Assembly: GCA_900315635.1 (NCBI GenBank)
Contig: OMZV01000015.1
Span: forward strand, 1 to 64,000
Reading direction: 5' to 3'
Length of the DNA stretch: 64,000 nucleotides
DNA from: an uncultured Prevotella sp.
GTDB lineage: Bacteria > Bacteroidota > Bacteroidia > Bacteroidales > Bacteroidaceae
The position numbers and the translations under genes were made by a program. The notes below the pieces were generated by a model that was given only the letters and a program-made list of their open reading frames with translations, was not told where the DNA came from and did no database searches. This document shows, piece by piece, positions 33,804 to 42,745 of this stretch. Within the stretch, counting starts at the first letter, position 1. Every line of letters starts with the position of its first letter.

Positions 33804-34469
33804 ATGGACGAAATACTTCAGAAGATTCACGATTGCGTCGCCAACGGCAAGATAAACGCCGCGTCGCCGTTTCCACCCGCACTGAGGGGGAAGCCCGGCG
33901 CTGCCGAATATACGCAGGAAGCCCTGAAGCAAGGCTTCAAGCCCGGCGACATAATGAACGAGGCGATGATACCAGCCATGGGAGAAGTCGGCGAGAAGTT
34001 CTCGCAGGGCAAGATATTCGTGCCGCAGATGCTGATGGCGGCAAAGGCAATGAATGCCGGTCTGTCGTTCATCAAGCCTTACTTCTCGTCGGGTGATGTG
34101 AAAATAAAGGGGACGTTCATCATCGGAACGGTCTTCGGCGACATGCATGACATCGGCAAGAACCTCGTGGCTATGATGGTCGAAGGCTCCGGCTATAAGG
34201 TCATTGACTTAGGTATCGACTGCTCGGTCGACAAGTACGAGAAGGCTCTCGACGAGAATCCTGACGCCATCGTCGGTCTGTCGGCTCTGCTGACAACCAC
34301 CATGACGAATATGAAGACCATCATCGACACCATCCACTCGAAGCATCCGTCGACGAAGTTCATCGTTGGCGGAGCGCCCGTCACGCCGGAGTTTGCCGCT
34401 CAGATAGGCGCAACCTACGGTAAGGATCCGCAGGATGTCGTTGAGAAACTTGACCGGTTGGTCGGATAA
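33804..34469 (+). CDS. corrinoid (cobalamin-binding) protein
   Basis: 221 residues in two parts: a helical cap (~1-90) and a Rossmann-like B12-binding domain (~95-210). The binding signature D-x-H-x-x-G is present as DMHDIGKN, with LSALLTTTM and VGGAPVT as the SxL and GG motifs that hold the nucleotide tail. It shuttles methyl groups through Co(I)/Co(III) states between two methyltransferases. The layout equals the cap and Cbl modules of MetH and of MtaC-type methyl-transfer proteins. It lies 27 bp after the homocysteine methyltransferase gene. Confidence 0.92.
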   Translation: MDEILQKIHDCVANGKINAASPFPPALRGKPGAAEYTQEALKQGFKPGDIMNEAMIPAMGEVGEKFSQGKIFVPQMLMAAKAMNAGLSFIKPYFSSGDVKIKGTFIIGTVFGDMHDIGKNLVAMMVEGSGYKVIDLGIDCSVDKYEKALDENPDAIVGLSALLTTTMTNMKTIIDTIHSKHPSTKFIVGGAPVTPEFAAQIGATYGKDPQDVVEKLDRLVG

Positions 34470-35170
34470 TGGACAGACTGCACGCTTACACTTACAGATT
34501 GTCGGAGGTGCTGCCCTCGGTGGAATCCGCCGCGGAGTATATCCATCTCGACGACCCTTCCCATCCTGCATGGACGTTCATGACGGCAAAGCTGCATGAG
34601 CTCTCCGTGTCCGGATTGGAAGCCACGGGGTGTTATGTGCTTTTCCATGTCGAAGGTCTGAACATCCGCGAGGGCAATATCCGTCTTGGCGGCAGAGTGC
34701 TCCACCTCAACCGGAAGGTCAGCGGCTACATGCACGGAACCACCCTTGCGGCTCTGTTTCTCTGTACGGCAGGCAGCGTCTTCTCGACCCAGTACCGTGA
34801 GTACAACAACCACGGCGACTATCTGGAAGGCTATATTACCGATGCGCTCGGCTCGCTGACCGTCGAGAACGCCATGGACAAGATTCAGTCACGCCTCGCC
34901 GACGACATGCTCGCCGACGGGCTGCACATCAGCAATCGTTACAGCCCAGGCTATTGCAACTGGCCGCTGAGGGAACAGAAGACGCTCTTCGAGCTTGTCG
35001 GCAACAATCCCACCGGCATAACGCTGTCGGACAGTTGTCTGATGTATCCCACGAAATCAGTCAGCGGCATCATTGGCATAGGTCCGCGCATGAGGCGTCT
35101 GGAATACGGTTGTCCGGCGTGCGACAACAAAGGATGCGTCTACCGGCGGATTGTGCAGGGCGACAAGTGA
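34469..35170 (+). CDS. MetH activation-domain-like corrinoid reactivation protein
   Basis: 233 residues overlapping the previous stop by one base. The motif GNNPTGITLSDSCLMYPTKSVSGIIG matches the vitamin B12-dependent methionine synthase activation domain, which binds S-adenosylmethionine and reduces oxidised Co(II) so that the corrinoid can be re-methylated. The N-terminal ~130 residues are a helical region as in stand-alone activation proteins. With the two preceding genes it reconstitutes MetH modules 1, 3 and 4 as separate proteins, without the folate module. Confidence 0.75.
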   Translation: MDRLHAYTYRLSEVLPSVESAAEYIHLDDPSHPAWTFMTAKLHELSVSGLEATGCYVLFHVEGLNIREGNIRLGGRVLHLNRKVSGYMHGTTLAALFLCTAGSVFSTQYREYNNHGDYLEGYITDALGSLTVENAMDKIQSRLADDMLADGLHISNRYSPGYCNWPLREQKTLFELVGNNPTGITLSDSCLMYPTKSVSGIIGIGPRMRRLEYGCPACDNKGCVYRRIVQGDK

Positions 35171-35191
35171 ATCATAAAAAACTAAAACCGC

Positions 35192-36895
35192 ATGAAGCAA
35201 ATACTACTGACGATACTTACCACGCTTGTGGTTCTGCCTGTTGCGTCGGCAACGGCACCACGGCGGGTGGCTGAGGTGAACGTCCATCCGGGTGGGTCGC
35301 TGCAAATGGCAGTAAGACAGGCTCGCGAGATGCACCGGTTGGGCGAAGCCGACAGCGTAGTGATACGCCTTGCCGAGGGTACCTATCGTCTTACACAGCC
35401 GTTGAATTTGCTTCCCGAGGACAGCCATACGGCTATCGTAGGCAACAATGCGGTAATTTCCGGAGCCCGGCCCGTCAGTGAGTGGCGGAAGGAAGGCAGT
35501 CTGTGGACAGCCAATGCTCCGGTTGTCAACGGCAGCCGGGTTATGCTCCGGCAGTTGTGGGTCAACGGACGGAAAGCCCTCAGAGCCACACAGTTCGGGC
35601 AATATAAGCTCGACAGAATCTTAGATAGCAACGTCGATATTATTACTATTCCTACACCTAAGAACCTTTATTCACTCATCAGAGCACCGCATCTCGAAAT
35701 GCTCGTCCATCAACGGTGGGCTATCGCCATTCTCCGCATAAAATCCATGCGGCAGATTGGCGATTCCACCCAGGTGGAATTCCATGACCCTGAGTCGTAC
35801 CTTGAGTTCTCTCATCCGTGGCCGCAGCCGGTAATCGGCGGCGACTTCGGGTCGTCGTCCTATTGCCTTATGAACGACTTGTCGCTGGTCGATGAGCCCG
35901 GCGAATGGTATCAGGACGAATCGACCGGTGTCATCTATTACATGCCCCGTGAGGGCGAGACTATTCCCGCGACCGTTGCTGAGGTCCCCGTCACGGAGAA
36001 TCTCCTGAATATAAGCGGCGCTCCGGGACTGCGTGTCACCGACATAACGGTCAGCGGAGTGACATTTGCCTACTCATCGTGGACACGACCGTCACGTCTC
36101 GGGCATGTCACCCTGCAAGGCGGATTCCCTCTCCTCGATGCCTACAAGCTGCAAAAGGAAGGTCTGCCGTGGGCTCCCTCTCTTGAGAACCAGGCGTGGA
36201 TAGAGCGCCCCGAGGCTGCCGTAAAGGTGGAGTGGGGACGGAGGATAACCTTCAACGACTGCTCCTTCACGCATCTTGGCTCTACGGGCCTGGACTTTGC
36301 CTTCGCCGATAAGGCCGTCACGGCATCCGGGTGCACGTTCAGCGACATAGGAGGAACGGCAATTCTCGCAGGCTCTTTCTCCGAGGGAGCATCCGAGGTA
36401 CACCGTCCCTATCGTGTTTCGCCCGACCAGGAAGAATATTGTGACACATTATATATAACAAGTAATCACATCGACGATGCCACTAACGAGGACTGGGGAG
36501 CAATGGGCATCGGCTGTGGCTATGTCCGCAACTGCTCCATCGTCGGCAACAGCGTAAGCAATGTCAACTGGTGCGGCATCTGCCTCGGATGGGGATGGAC
36601 TCCCCACGACACCGGCATGCGCAACAACAGGATATGTGACAACCGTGTAACCGACTATGCCCGAATGCTTTATGATGTCGGAGGAATATACACGATGTCG
36701 GCTCAGCCGAACTCTTTCATCACCGGAAACACCGTCTCCGAACCATCGAAAGCACCGTATGCCACTAACTGCCGTGCCTTTAAGCTCTATCTCGATGATT
36801 CCAGCGACGGCTTTACCATCAGTGGCAACAACTTTACCAAGGATGAAACGGGAACCAACCACCCCGGCAAGAACATCAAATTCGAAGCACACTAG
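35192..36895 (+). CDS. secreted beta-helix protein, GH141-like
   Basis: 567 residues with a signal peptide (MKQILLTILTTLVVLPVASA). The order of motifs, VVIRLAEGTYRLTQPLNL, ISGARPVSEWRKEGSLWTA, RQLWVNGRKALRAT, DEPGEWYQDESTGVIYYMP and then right-handed parallel beta-helix rungs, matches GH141-type proteins. That family includes alpha-L-fucosidases and xylanases of plant cell-wall glycan degradation. Catalytic residues cannot be assigned by eye. It lies in the corrinoid operon, 21 bp after the activation protein and 8 bp before GH31, so it probably trims the same methylated glycan outside the cytoplasm. Confidence 0.65.
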   Translation: MKQILLTILTTLVVLPVASATAPRRVAEVNVHPGGSLQMAVRQAREMHRLGEADSVVIRLAEGTYRLTQPLNLLPEDSHTAIVGNNAVISGARPVSEWRKEGSLWTANAPVVNGSRVMLRQLWVNGRKALRATQFGQYKLDRILDSNVDIITIPTPKNLYSLIRAPHLEMLVHQRWAIAILRIKSMRQIGDSTQVEFHDPESYLEFSHPWPQPVIGGDFGSSSYCLMNDLSLVDEPGEWYQDESTGVIYYMPREGETIPATVAEVPVTENLLNISGAPGLRVTDITVSGVTFAYSSWTRPSRLGHVTLQGGFPLLDAYKLQKEGLPWAPSLENQAWIERPEAAVKVEWGRRITFNDCSFTHLGSTGLDFAFADKAVTASGCTFSDIGGTAILAGSFSEGASEVHRPYRVSPDQEEYCDTLYITSNHIDDATNEDWGAMGIGCGYVRNCSIVGNSVSNVNWCGICLGWGWTPHDTGMRNNRICDNRVTDYARMLYDVGGIYTMSAQPNSFITGNTVSEPSKAPYATNCRAFKLYLDDSSDGFTISGNNFTKDETGTNHPGKNIKFEAH

Positions 36896-36903
36896 CAATC
36901 ACA

Positions 36904-39162
36904 ATGAAGCAAACCAACTACCATCTATTTGATTTCATGGACTTCGACCGGCACTTACAGCGCGACGAGCGGCTGTGGAAATGCTGGCAAGCCACCGATA
37001 TACGTGAGTACGACGGCGACATAATTCTGACCGTTCCTTTTCAGTGCCAGAAGCTGCAAGAGGACATGGCACCCGATACTGACGTCCCGCAGGAGAGCCA
37101 GACGCTGACTCTTCGTGCCTATTCGCCCGACATGCTGAGGCTGTTTGTCACCATGAGCGGTGACGAGATGACCGACCATGACGACATGCTTGAGCTTGCC
37201 GATGACGTCAGCCATGAGCCGTTGAGCTTTCATAACGACGGCGGACTCTACATCATAACCGACTCAAAGGGGCGCACCCGTGCCACTCTCGACACCCGTC
37301 CGTACAAGCAGGACCACTGGAGCGACCTTCTGCCTGCGCCACAGCCGACGACATGGCTCACCCTCTATCCCGACGGCGACCCGTCGAAACCGGTGGCGCT
37401 GAGCGACGACCACTTCTCGCCGCCACGCTACGATGCCCTGCCGTTGGGATATGTGACGACACCGGAAGGGCATGAGCGTGCAACAATTTCATTCAAATGC
37501 GAGCACGACGAGTGCTTTGCCGGAACGGGCGAAAGGTTCCGCAAGATGGACTTGTCCGGTCAGACGTTCCAACTTAAGAACCAGGACGGACAGGGCGTGA
37601 ACAACCGCCGTTGCTACAAGAATATCCCGTTCTATCTCTCCAGCCGAATCTATGGAGTGTTCTATCATACGTCCGACTACTGCAAACTGTCGCTTGCCGA
37701 CCAGTCGACACGCTCGGTGCAGTTCATGTGCGACCGTGCCACGCTCGACGTGTTCGTCATCGGTGGTGAGACTCCCGAGGCTGTACTGCATAACTACCGC
37801 CGCCTGACGGGATTCCCGTCGATGCCGCCGCTGTGGAGTTTCGGTATATGGATGAGCCGCATGACATATTTCTCAGCCGATGAGGTCAACGCCATCTGCC
37901 GCCGAATGCGTGAGGAACACTGGCCTTGCGATGTCATCCACCTTGATACGGGTTGGTTCCGCACCGACTGGCTGTGTGAATGGAAGTTCAATCCGCAGCG
38001 GTTCCCCGACCCGAAGGGATTCATCCACAACCTCCGCGACCACGGGTTCCGTGTCAGTCTGTGGCAGTTGCCATACGTTGCCGAGGGCGCTGAGCAAATA
38101 GATGAGGCTCGCCGCAACCATTATATCTCTGAGCCGAAGGACCAGAAGGCACATTCCGGAGCCGGGGGACAGTCGAACTTCTCGGCACTCGACTATGCCG
38201 GGACTATCGATTTCACGTACCCAAAGGCTACCGAATGGTACAAGGGACTGCTCAGGAATCTCCTTGAAATGGGCGTCAGCTGTATAAAGACCGACTTCGG
38301 CGAGAACATACACATGGACCACAAGTACCACGGCATGAACGCCGAGCGGCTCAACAACCTCTATGGACTGCTCTATCAGCGTGCCGCCTTCGAGATAACC
38401 AAGCAGGTTACGGGCGAAGGCATCGTCTGGGCACGGTCGGCATGGGCGGGCTGTCAGCGTTATCCGCTCCACTGGGGTGGCGACTCCGAGAGTTCATGGG
38501 ACGGTATGGCGGGTTCGTTGAAAGGCGGACTGCACTTCGGATTGTCGGGATTTGCCTTCTGGAGCCACGACGTCCCGGGGTTCCACTCACACCCCGACTT
38601 CATGAACTCGCCCCTCGACGAGAAAGTCTACGTTCGCTGGACGCAGTTCGGCGTGTTCACTTCGCACATCCGCTACCACGGGACATGCAAGCGCGAGCCA
38701 TGGGAATACCCAAATATTGCGCCGATAGTGAAACGCTGGTGGCGGCTGCGCTACCGCCTGATACCTTACATCGAGCAACAGGCTGAACTGACAACCCACA
38801 GCGGGTGGCCAATGATTCAGGCTCTGCTGCTCCGTCATCCGCACGACCGTCAGGTCTGGCACATCGATGATGAGTACTACTTCGGGCAGTCGTTCCTCGT
38901 GGCGCCGGTGATGAGCGACGACAATAAGCGTGACATCTACCTGCCTGAAGGCAAATGGGTGAACTTCTTCACGGGCGAACGGCTCGACGGCGGACGATGG
39001 ATTTACGGCTACGAGTGTCCGCTGGAACTCATGCCTGTGTTCGTCCGTCCGGGCACAAAGATACCGGTCTATCCCGATGATGTCGACTGCACCGACGATA
39101 TGGACCTGTCGAAAGCCGTCACAATAACCATCGACGACAACTTCACTTCGTATAAAATATAA
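36904..39162 (+). CDS. GH31 alpha-xylosidase-like enzyme (YicI type)
   Basis: 752 residues without signal peptide, so cytoplasmic. The catalytic nucleophile motif is CIKTDFGEN (Asp in KTDFGE) and the acid-base region is HWGGDSESSWDGMAGSLKGG followed by GLSGFAFWSHDVPGF, both very close to the intracellular alpha-xylosidase YicI. An N-terminal beta-sandwich and C-terminal beta domains fit the family length. It should release alpha-linked xylose (or a substituted xylose) from imported oligosaccharides. Position between a GH141-like gene and a UroD-like gene, with an SSS transporter downstream, supports an imported glycoside as substrate. Confidence 0.88.
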   Translation: MKQTNYHLFDFMDFDRHLQRDERLWKCWQATDIREYDGDIILTVPFQCQKLQEDMAPDTDVPQESQTLTLRAYSPDMLRLFVTMSGDEMTDHDDMLELADDVSHEPLSFHNDGGLYIITDSKGRTRATLDTRPYKQDHWSDLLPAPQPTTWLTLYPDGDPSKPVALSDDHFSPPRYDALPLGYVTTPEGHERATISFKCEHDECFAGTGERFRKMDLSGQTFQLKNQDGQGVNNRRCYKNIPFYLSSRIYGVFYHTSDYCKLSLADQSTRSVQFMCDRATLDVFVIGGETPEAVLHNYRRLTGFPSMPPLWSFGIWMSRMTYFSADEVNAICRRMREEHWPCDVIHLDTGWFRTDWLCEWKFNPQRFPDPKGFIHNLRDHGFRVSLWQLPYVAEGAEQIDEARRNHYISEPKDQKAHSGAGGQSNFSALDYAGTIDFTYPKATEWYKGLLRNLLEMGVSCIKTDFGENIHMDHKYHGMNAERLNNLYGLLYQRAAFEITKQVTGEGIVWARSAWAGCQRYPLHWGGDSESSWDGMAGSLKGGLHFGLSGFAFWSHDVPGFHSHPDFMNSPLDEKVYVRWTQFGVFTSHIRYHGTCKREPWEYPNIAPIVKRWWRLRYRLIPYIEQQAELTTHSGWPMIQALLLRHPHDRQVWHIDDEYYFGQSFLVAPVMSDDNKRDIYLPEGKWVNFFTGERLDGGRWIYGYECPLELMPVFVRPGTKIPVYPDDVDCTDDMDLSKAVTITIDDNFTSYKI

Positions 39163-39174
39163 AACGACATAACA

Positions 39175-40245
39175 ATGAAAACATGGAAATCAAACTGGGA
39201 AGAGACTAAGAAACGATATATCGACTGGTGGAATCACAAGGGCGTGCTGCTCACGATGTGGGAGCATTTCCAAGACCCGAAGATGACGCCTCATGCCGAC
39301 GTGCCGAAGCCGGAGCCGCCGCGCGACAACAACCAGCGCTGCCTCGACCCCGAATGGCGAAGCCGCTACCTCGACTGGTACATGGCGCACAGTAGCTTCA
39401 TTGCCGACATCCTGCCGGTGGCAAACACGGAACTCGGACCGGGCTCAATGGCAGCCATACTCGGTTCTCCTCTTGAGGGCGGCGACGATACTATATGGAT
39501 TCACCAGCCGGAAACGATTCCCGAGGGCGACCTTACCTACGACCCTGACAGCCCGGGCATGAAACTCCACCGCGACCTGCTCAAGAAGGTCAAGGAGAAA
39601 GCCAACGGCAACTACTACGTCGGTATGCCTGACCTGATGGAAGGACTCGACGTGCTGGCTTCGCTTCGTGGCACCGATACCGTGCTGATGGACACGATGA
39701 TGCAGCCTGACGTCCTCGAGCGGCAGCTGCAACAGATCAACGACTACTACTTCAAGGTGTACGACGAGCTCTACGACATCATCAAGGAAGACGACGGAAT
39801 GTGTTTCTGCTACTTCTCTATCTGGGGACCGGGCAAGGTGACAAAGCTGCAAAGCGACATCTCGACGATGATCTCCGAGGACGACTACCGCCACTTCGTC
39901 CAGCCGTATATCCGGGAGCAGGCTCAGCACATGGACTATACGCTCTACCATCTCGACGGCGTGGGCGCTATCCGCCATCTGCCCGCACTGCTTGAGATTG
40001 ATGAGATCGACGCTATACAGTGGACACCGGGTGTAGGACAGCCTCAGGGCGGTTCGCCACAGTGGTACGACCTTTACCGTCAGATACTCGACGCGGGCAA
40101 GTCGGTTGAGGCTAACTGGGTGGAGCCTGACGAGATAGCGCCTCTGCTCGATGCCTGCGGAACCAACGGCATACAGATAAACGTCGACTTCCACACCGAG
40201 GAAGAGGTGCGCCGTTGCCAGGACATCATCGACAAGTTCAAATAA
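39175..40245 (+). CDS. uroporphyrinogen decarboxylase-family (MtaA-like) methyltransferase
   Basis: 356 residues with the UroD/MtaA barrel: opening MKTWKSNWEETKKRYIDWWNHKG, central YVGMPDLMEGLDVLASLRGTD, and the C-terminal YHLDGVGAIRHLPALLEI and VDFHTEEEV. MtaA-type enzymes carry zinc through HxC plus a later Cys, whereas here the motif is HLD, so Asp may replace Cys. It is not a heme enzyme by context. In a corrinoid operon this family normally passes methyl groups to or from the cobalt. I infer it demethylates the sugar substrate and methylates the corrinoid protein. Confidence 0.75.
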   Translation: MKTWKSNWEETKKRYIDWWNHKGVLLTMWEHFQDPKMTPHADVPKPEPPRDNNQRCLDPEWRSRYLDWYMAHSSFIADILPVANTELGPGSMAAILGSPLEGGDDTIWIHQPETIPEGDLTYDPDSPGMKLHRDLLKKVKEKANGNYYVGMPDLMEGLDVLASLRGTDTVLMDTMMQPDVLERQLQQINDYYFKVYDELYDIIKEDDGMCFCYFSIWGPGKVTKLQSDISTMISEDDYRHFVQPYIREQAQHMDYTLYHLDGVGAIRHLPALLEIDEIDAIQWTPGVGQPQGGSPQWYDLYRQILDAGKSVEANWVEPDEIAPLLDACGTNGIQINVDFHTEEEVRRCQDIIDKFK

Positions 40246-40257
40246 AGGAGATTATAC

Positions 40258-41823
40258 ATGCAAACCAACTATATGAGCGGCATTGACTGGGGAATCCTCA
40301 TTGCCTATTTCGTCATACTCCTTGCCATCGGAATGTGGGCGAGCTCACGTGCGAACAAGAAGAAATCACTGTTCCTTGCCGACCACTCCCTGCGCTGGCA
40401 CCACATCGGCTTCTCCATGTGGGGCACCAACGTCGGACCGTCGATGCTCATCGCTTCGGCTTCGGCAGGGTTCACCACGGGCATTGTCTCGGGCAACTAT
40501 GCCTGGTATGCCTTCGTGTTCATAGCGTTGCTTGCCTTCGTCTTCGCCCCGCGCTACCTTGGAGCCAAGGTGTCGACGCTGCCGGAGTTCATGGGGCTCC
40601 GCTTCGGACAGGAGACGCGGAACATCCTGGCATGGTACACTATCGTGACGATACTCATATCGTGGCTTGCGCTAACCCTCTTCGCCGGGGGAGTTCTCAT
40701 CCGTCAGGTCTTCGACATCCCGATGTGGGCGTCGGCATGTATACTCCTTGCCATAGCGGCTTTCTTCACCATGCTCGGCGGACTGAAGGCTGTCGCCTAC
40801 ACCAATGTCTATCAGATGGTGCTGCTTATCGTCGTCTCGGCGACGCTGGCGATAGCCGGTATAAATAAGGTGGGCGGAATCCACGACCTTGTGGCGGCTG
40901 TCCCTGCCGACTACTGGAAAATGTTCCACTCTAACAGCGACCCCGACTTCCCGTGGTTGCCGATACTACTCGGCTATCCCGTCATGGGCGTGTGGTTCTG
41001 GTGTACCGACCAGAGTATGGTCCAGCCGGTGCTTGCGGCGAAGAACCTGCGTGAGGGACAGCTCGGAGCCAACTTCACCGGATGGCTGAAGATTCTCGAC
41101 GTGCCATTGTACATCGTCCCGGGAATCATTGCCTTCGCCCTCGTCAAGGCAGGACAGATGCAGCTCACCAATCCCAATGAGGCTTACCTTGCCCTCGTCA
41201 CTGACGTCTTTCCGCAGGGAATGGTAGGACTGGTGTTCGCCGTCCTCACTGCCGCCCTCGTCAGTACCGTCGGCTCAGCACTCAACGCCTTGAGCACGGT
41301 CTTCACGATGGACATCTACGTCAAGAAACTGCACACTACGGCGTCGGCCCGACACATCAACCATGTAGGTCGTGTGGTAATGGTCGTCGGAGCGGCTCTG
41401 TCGGTACTTATTTGCATTGCGATAGACTCGATAAAGGGACTCGATTTGTTCAATGTCTTCCAGTCGGTGCTCAGTTTCATTGCCCCGCCGATGACAACTG
41501 TCTTCCTTCTCGGCGTGTTCTGGAAACGCACCACGCCGCTTGCCGCCAAGCTCGTGCTAACGGTTGGAACGGCGTTCAGCATCGGAACGGGCATCCTCTA
41601 TCTGTGGGGACCGACGTCGATACACTGGCCGCACTTCATGTTGCTGTCGTTCTATCTGTGCGTAATCCTCATTGCCTTCGCCGTAATCGTCAGTCTGCTC
41701 GACCACCGGAAGTACGACTACAGCTGTCCGAAGCCTCTGCCGCAGACACATTCGAAGCTCGTCATCGGCAGTTGGATAGCCCTCGCTATAGTCATGGTCG
41801 CATTGTACATTATCTTCAACTAA
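40258..41823 (+). CDS. sodium:solute symporter (SSS family)
   Basis: 521 residues with about 13-14 hydrophobic helices. The N-terminal GIDWGILIAYFVILLAIGMWASSR, GTNVGPSMLIASASAGF and YPVMGVWFWCTDQSMVQPVLAAKNLREGQLG are typical of SGLT-like sugar symporters, including the Na-site helices. It should import a sugar or small glycoside together with sodium. It lies 12 bp after the UroD-like gene and closes the catabolic part of the operon. Confidence 0.9.
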   Translation: MQTNYMSGIDWGILIAYFVILLAIGMWASSRANKKKSLFLADHSLRWHHIGFSMWGTNVGPSMLIASASAGFTTGIVSGNYAWYAFVFIALLAFVFAPRYLGAKVSTLPEFMGLRFGQETRNILAWYTIVTILISWLALTLFAGGVLIRQVFDIPMWASACILLAIAAFFTMLGGLKAVAYTNVYQMVLLIVVSATLAIAGINKVGGIHDLVAAVPADYWKMFHSNSDPDFPWLPILLGYPVMGVWFWCTDQSMVQPVLAAKNLREGQLGANFTGWLKILDVPLYIVPGIIAFALVKAGQMQLTNPNEAYLALVTDVFPQGMVGLVFAVLTAALVSTVGSALNALSTVFTMDIYVKKLHTTASARHINHVGRVVMVVGAALSVLICIAIDSIKGLDLFNVFQSVLSFIAPPMTTVFLLGVFWKRTTPLAAKLVLTVGTAFSIGTGILYLWGPTSIHWPHFMLLSFYLCVILIAFAVIVSLLDHRKYDYSCPKPLPQTHSKLVIGSWIALAIVMVALYIIFN

Positions 41824-41840
41824 CAAACTATTCATAATAG

Positions 41841-42737
41841 ATGAACCATAATATTCTGAACAAATGCTACGCCTTGCTTGCCGCCTTGTTGCTGACTGCA
41901 TGTCAGCTGCCTGGCAACAGCAAGAACAGCGCTGACAAAGAGGCAACGCCTATAGCTCAAAGCGAATACGCCGACAATTCCACCGGTTCGGATAACGACA
42001 ATAAGGCTGATGCCGACGAACATGACGACAACTTATCTGCCGCCGACAATTCATCTTCGGACGTTGCCAATCCCGAATGCGGTCTGCCGCAGGTCAGTAA
42101 GGGAACTCCCGAAAAAATTCTCCGCCGTGTCGGTTACACCTGCTCGTGGAATCCCGACAACCTGATACCTAACTGGGTGGCATGGGAACTGACTGCCGAC
42201 CATGCCGACGGTCTGTACAAGCGTGGCAGAATAAAATTTCATGAAGACGAGGGTGTGACGACATACGACTACATGCGGTCGGGCTATGACCGTGGGCATT
42301 TATGTCCGTCGGGTGATAACAAATGGAGCGAGGAAGCCCAGGAGCAGAGTTTCCTCATGACTAATATGTGTCCGCAGAACCACAACCTCAATGCCGGCGA
42401 CTGGAACGAAATGGAGATGCAGTGCCGCCGGTGGGCTGAGAAATTCGGAAAGCTCGACATTATGGCTGGTCCTATCCTCTTCCGTGGCAAGCACAAGACG
42501 ATAGGCAGCGGCGTGGTTGTGCCGGAGGCTTTCTTCAAGGTCGTGTACTGTCCGTCACGCCGGATGGCTATAGGGTTCATCTACCGCAATGAGGCCGGCA
42601 ACCGTCCGAAGGGCGACTATGTCAACAGCGTGGCTCAGATAGAGCGCATCACGGGTTTCAAATTCCTCACCAACCTTCCCGCAAAGACTGCCGAGAAGGT
42701 CAAGAAGGAAGCCAACCTCGACGACTGGTACATGTGA
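41841..42737 (+). CDS. DNA/RNA non-specific endonuclease, lipoprotein
   Basis: 298 residues. A lipoprotein signal (LLAALLLTACQ) precedes an acidic Ser/Asp-rich linker (to ~75). The catalytic DRGH motif appears as SGYDRGHLCPS and the NxxP-type metal-binding segment as TNMCPQNHNLNAGDWNEME, the NucA/EndoG fold. It probably cuts extracellular nucleic acid at the cell surface for nutrition. It follows the SSS gene by 17 bp and may share the operon, though its substrate is unrelated to the glycan. Confidence 0.88.
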   Translation: MNHNILNKCYALLAALLLTACQLPGNSKNSADKEATPIAQSEYADNSTGSDNDNKADADEHDDNLSAADNSSSDVANPECGLPQVSKGTPEKILRRVGYTCSWNPDNLIPNWVAWELTADHADGLYKRGRIKFHEDEGVTTYDYMRSGYDRGHLCPSGDNKWSEEAQEQSFLMTNMCPQNHNLNAGDWNEMEMQCRRWAEKFGKLDIMAGPILFRGKHKTIGSGVVVPEAFFKVVYCPSRRMAIGFIYRNEAGNRPKGDYVNSVAQIERITGFKFLTNLPAKTAEKVKKEANLDDWYM

Positions 42738-42745
42738 GAATTGCG

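Noticed and set aside
33129..34148. 339-residue minus-strand frame opposite the corrinoid genes
   Set aside because: It spans two intact sense genes and has no recognisable features; it arises from GC-biased codon use.
39175..40245. true uroporphyrinogen decarboxylase of heme synthesis
   Set aside because: The gene is in a corrinoid/glycan operon, has the HxD metal-like motif and lacks other heme genes nearby, so the methyltransferase branch fits better.
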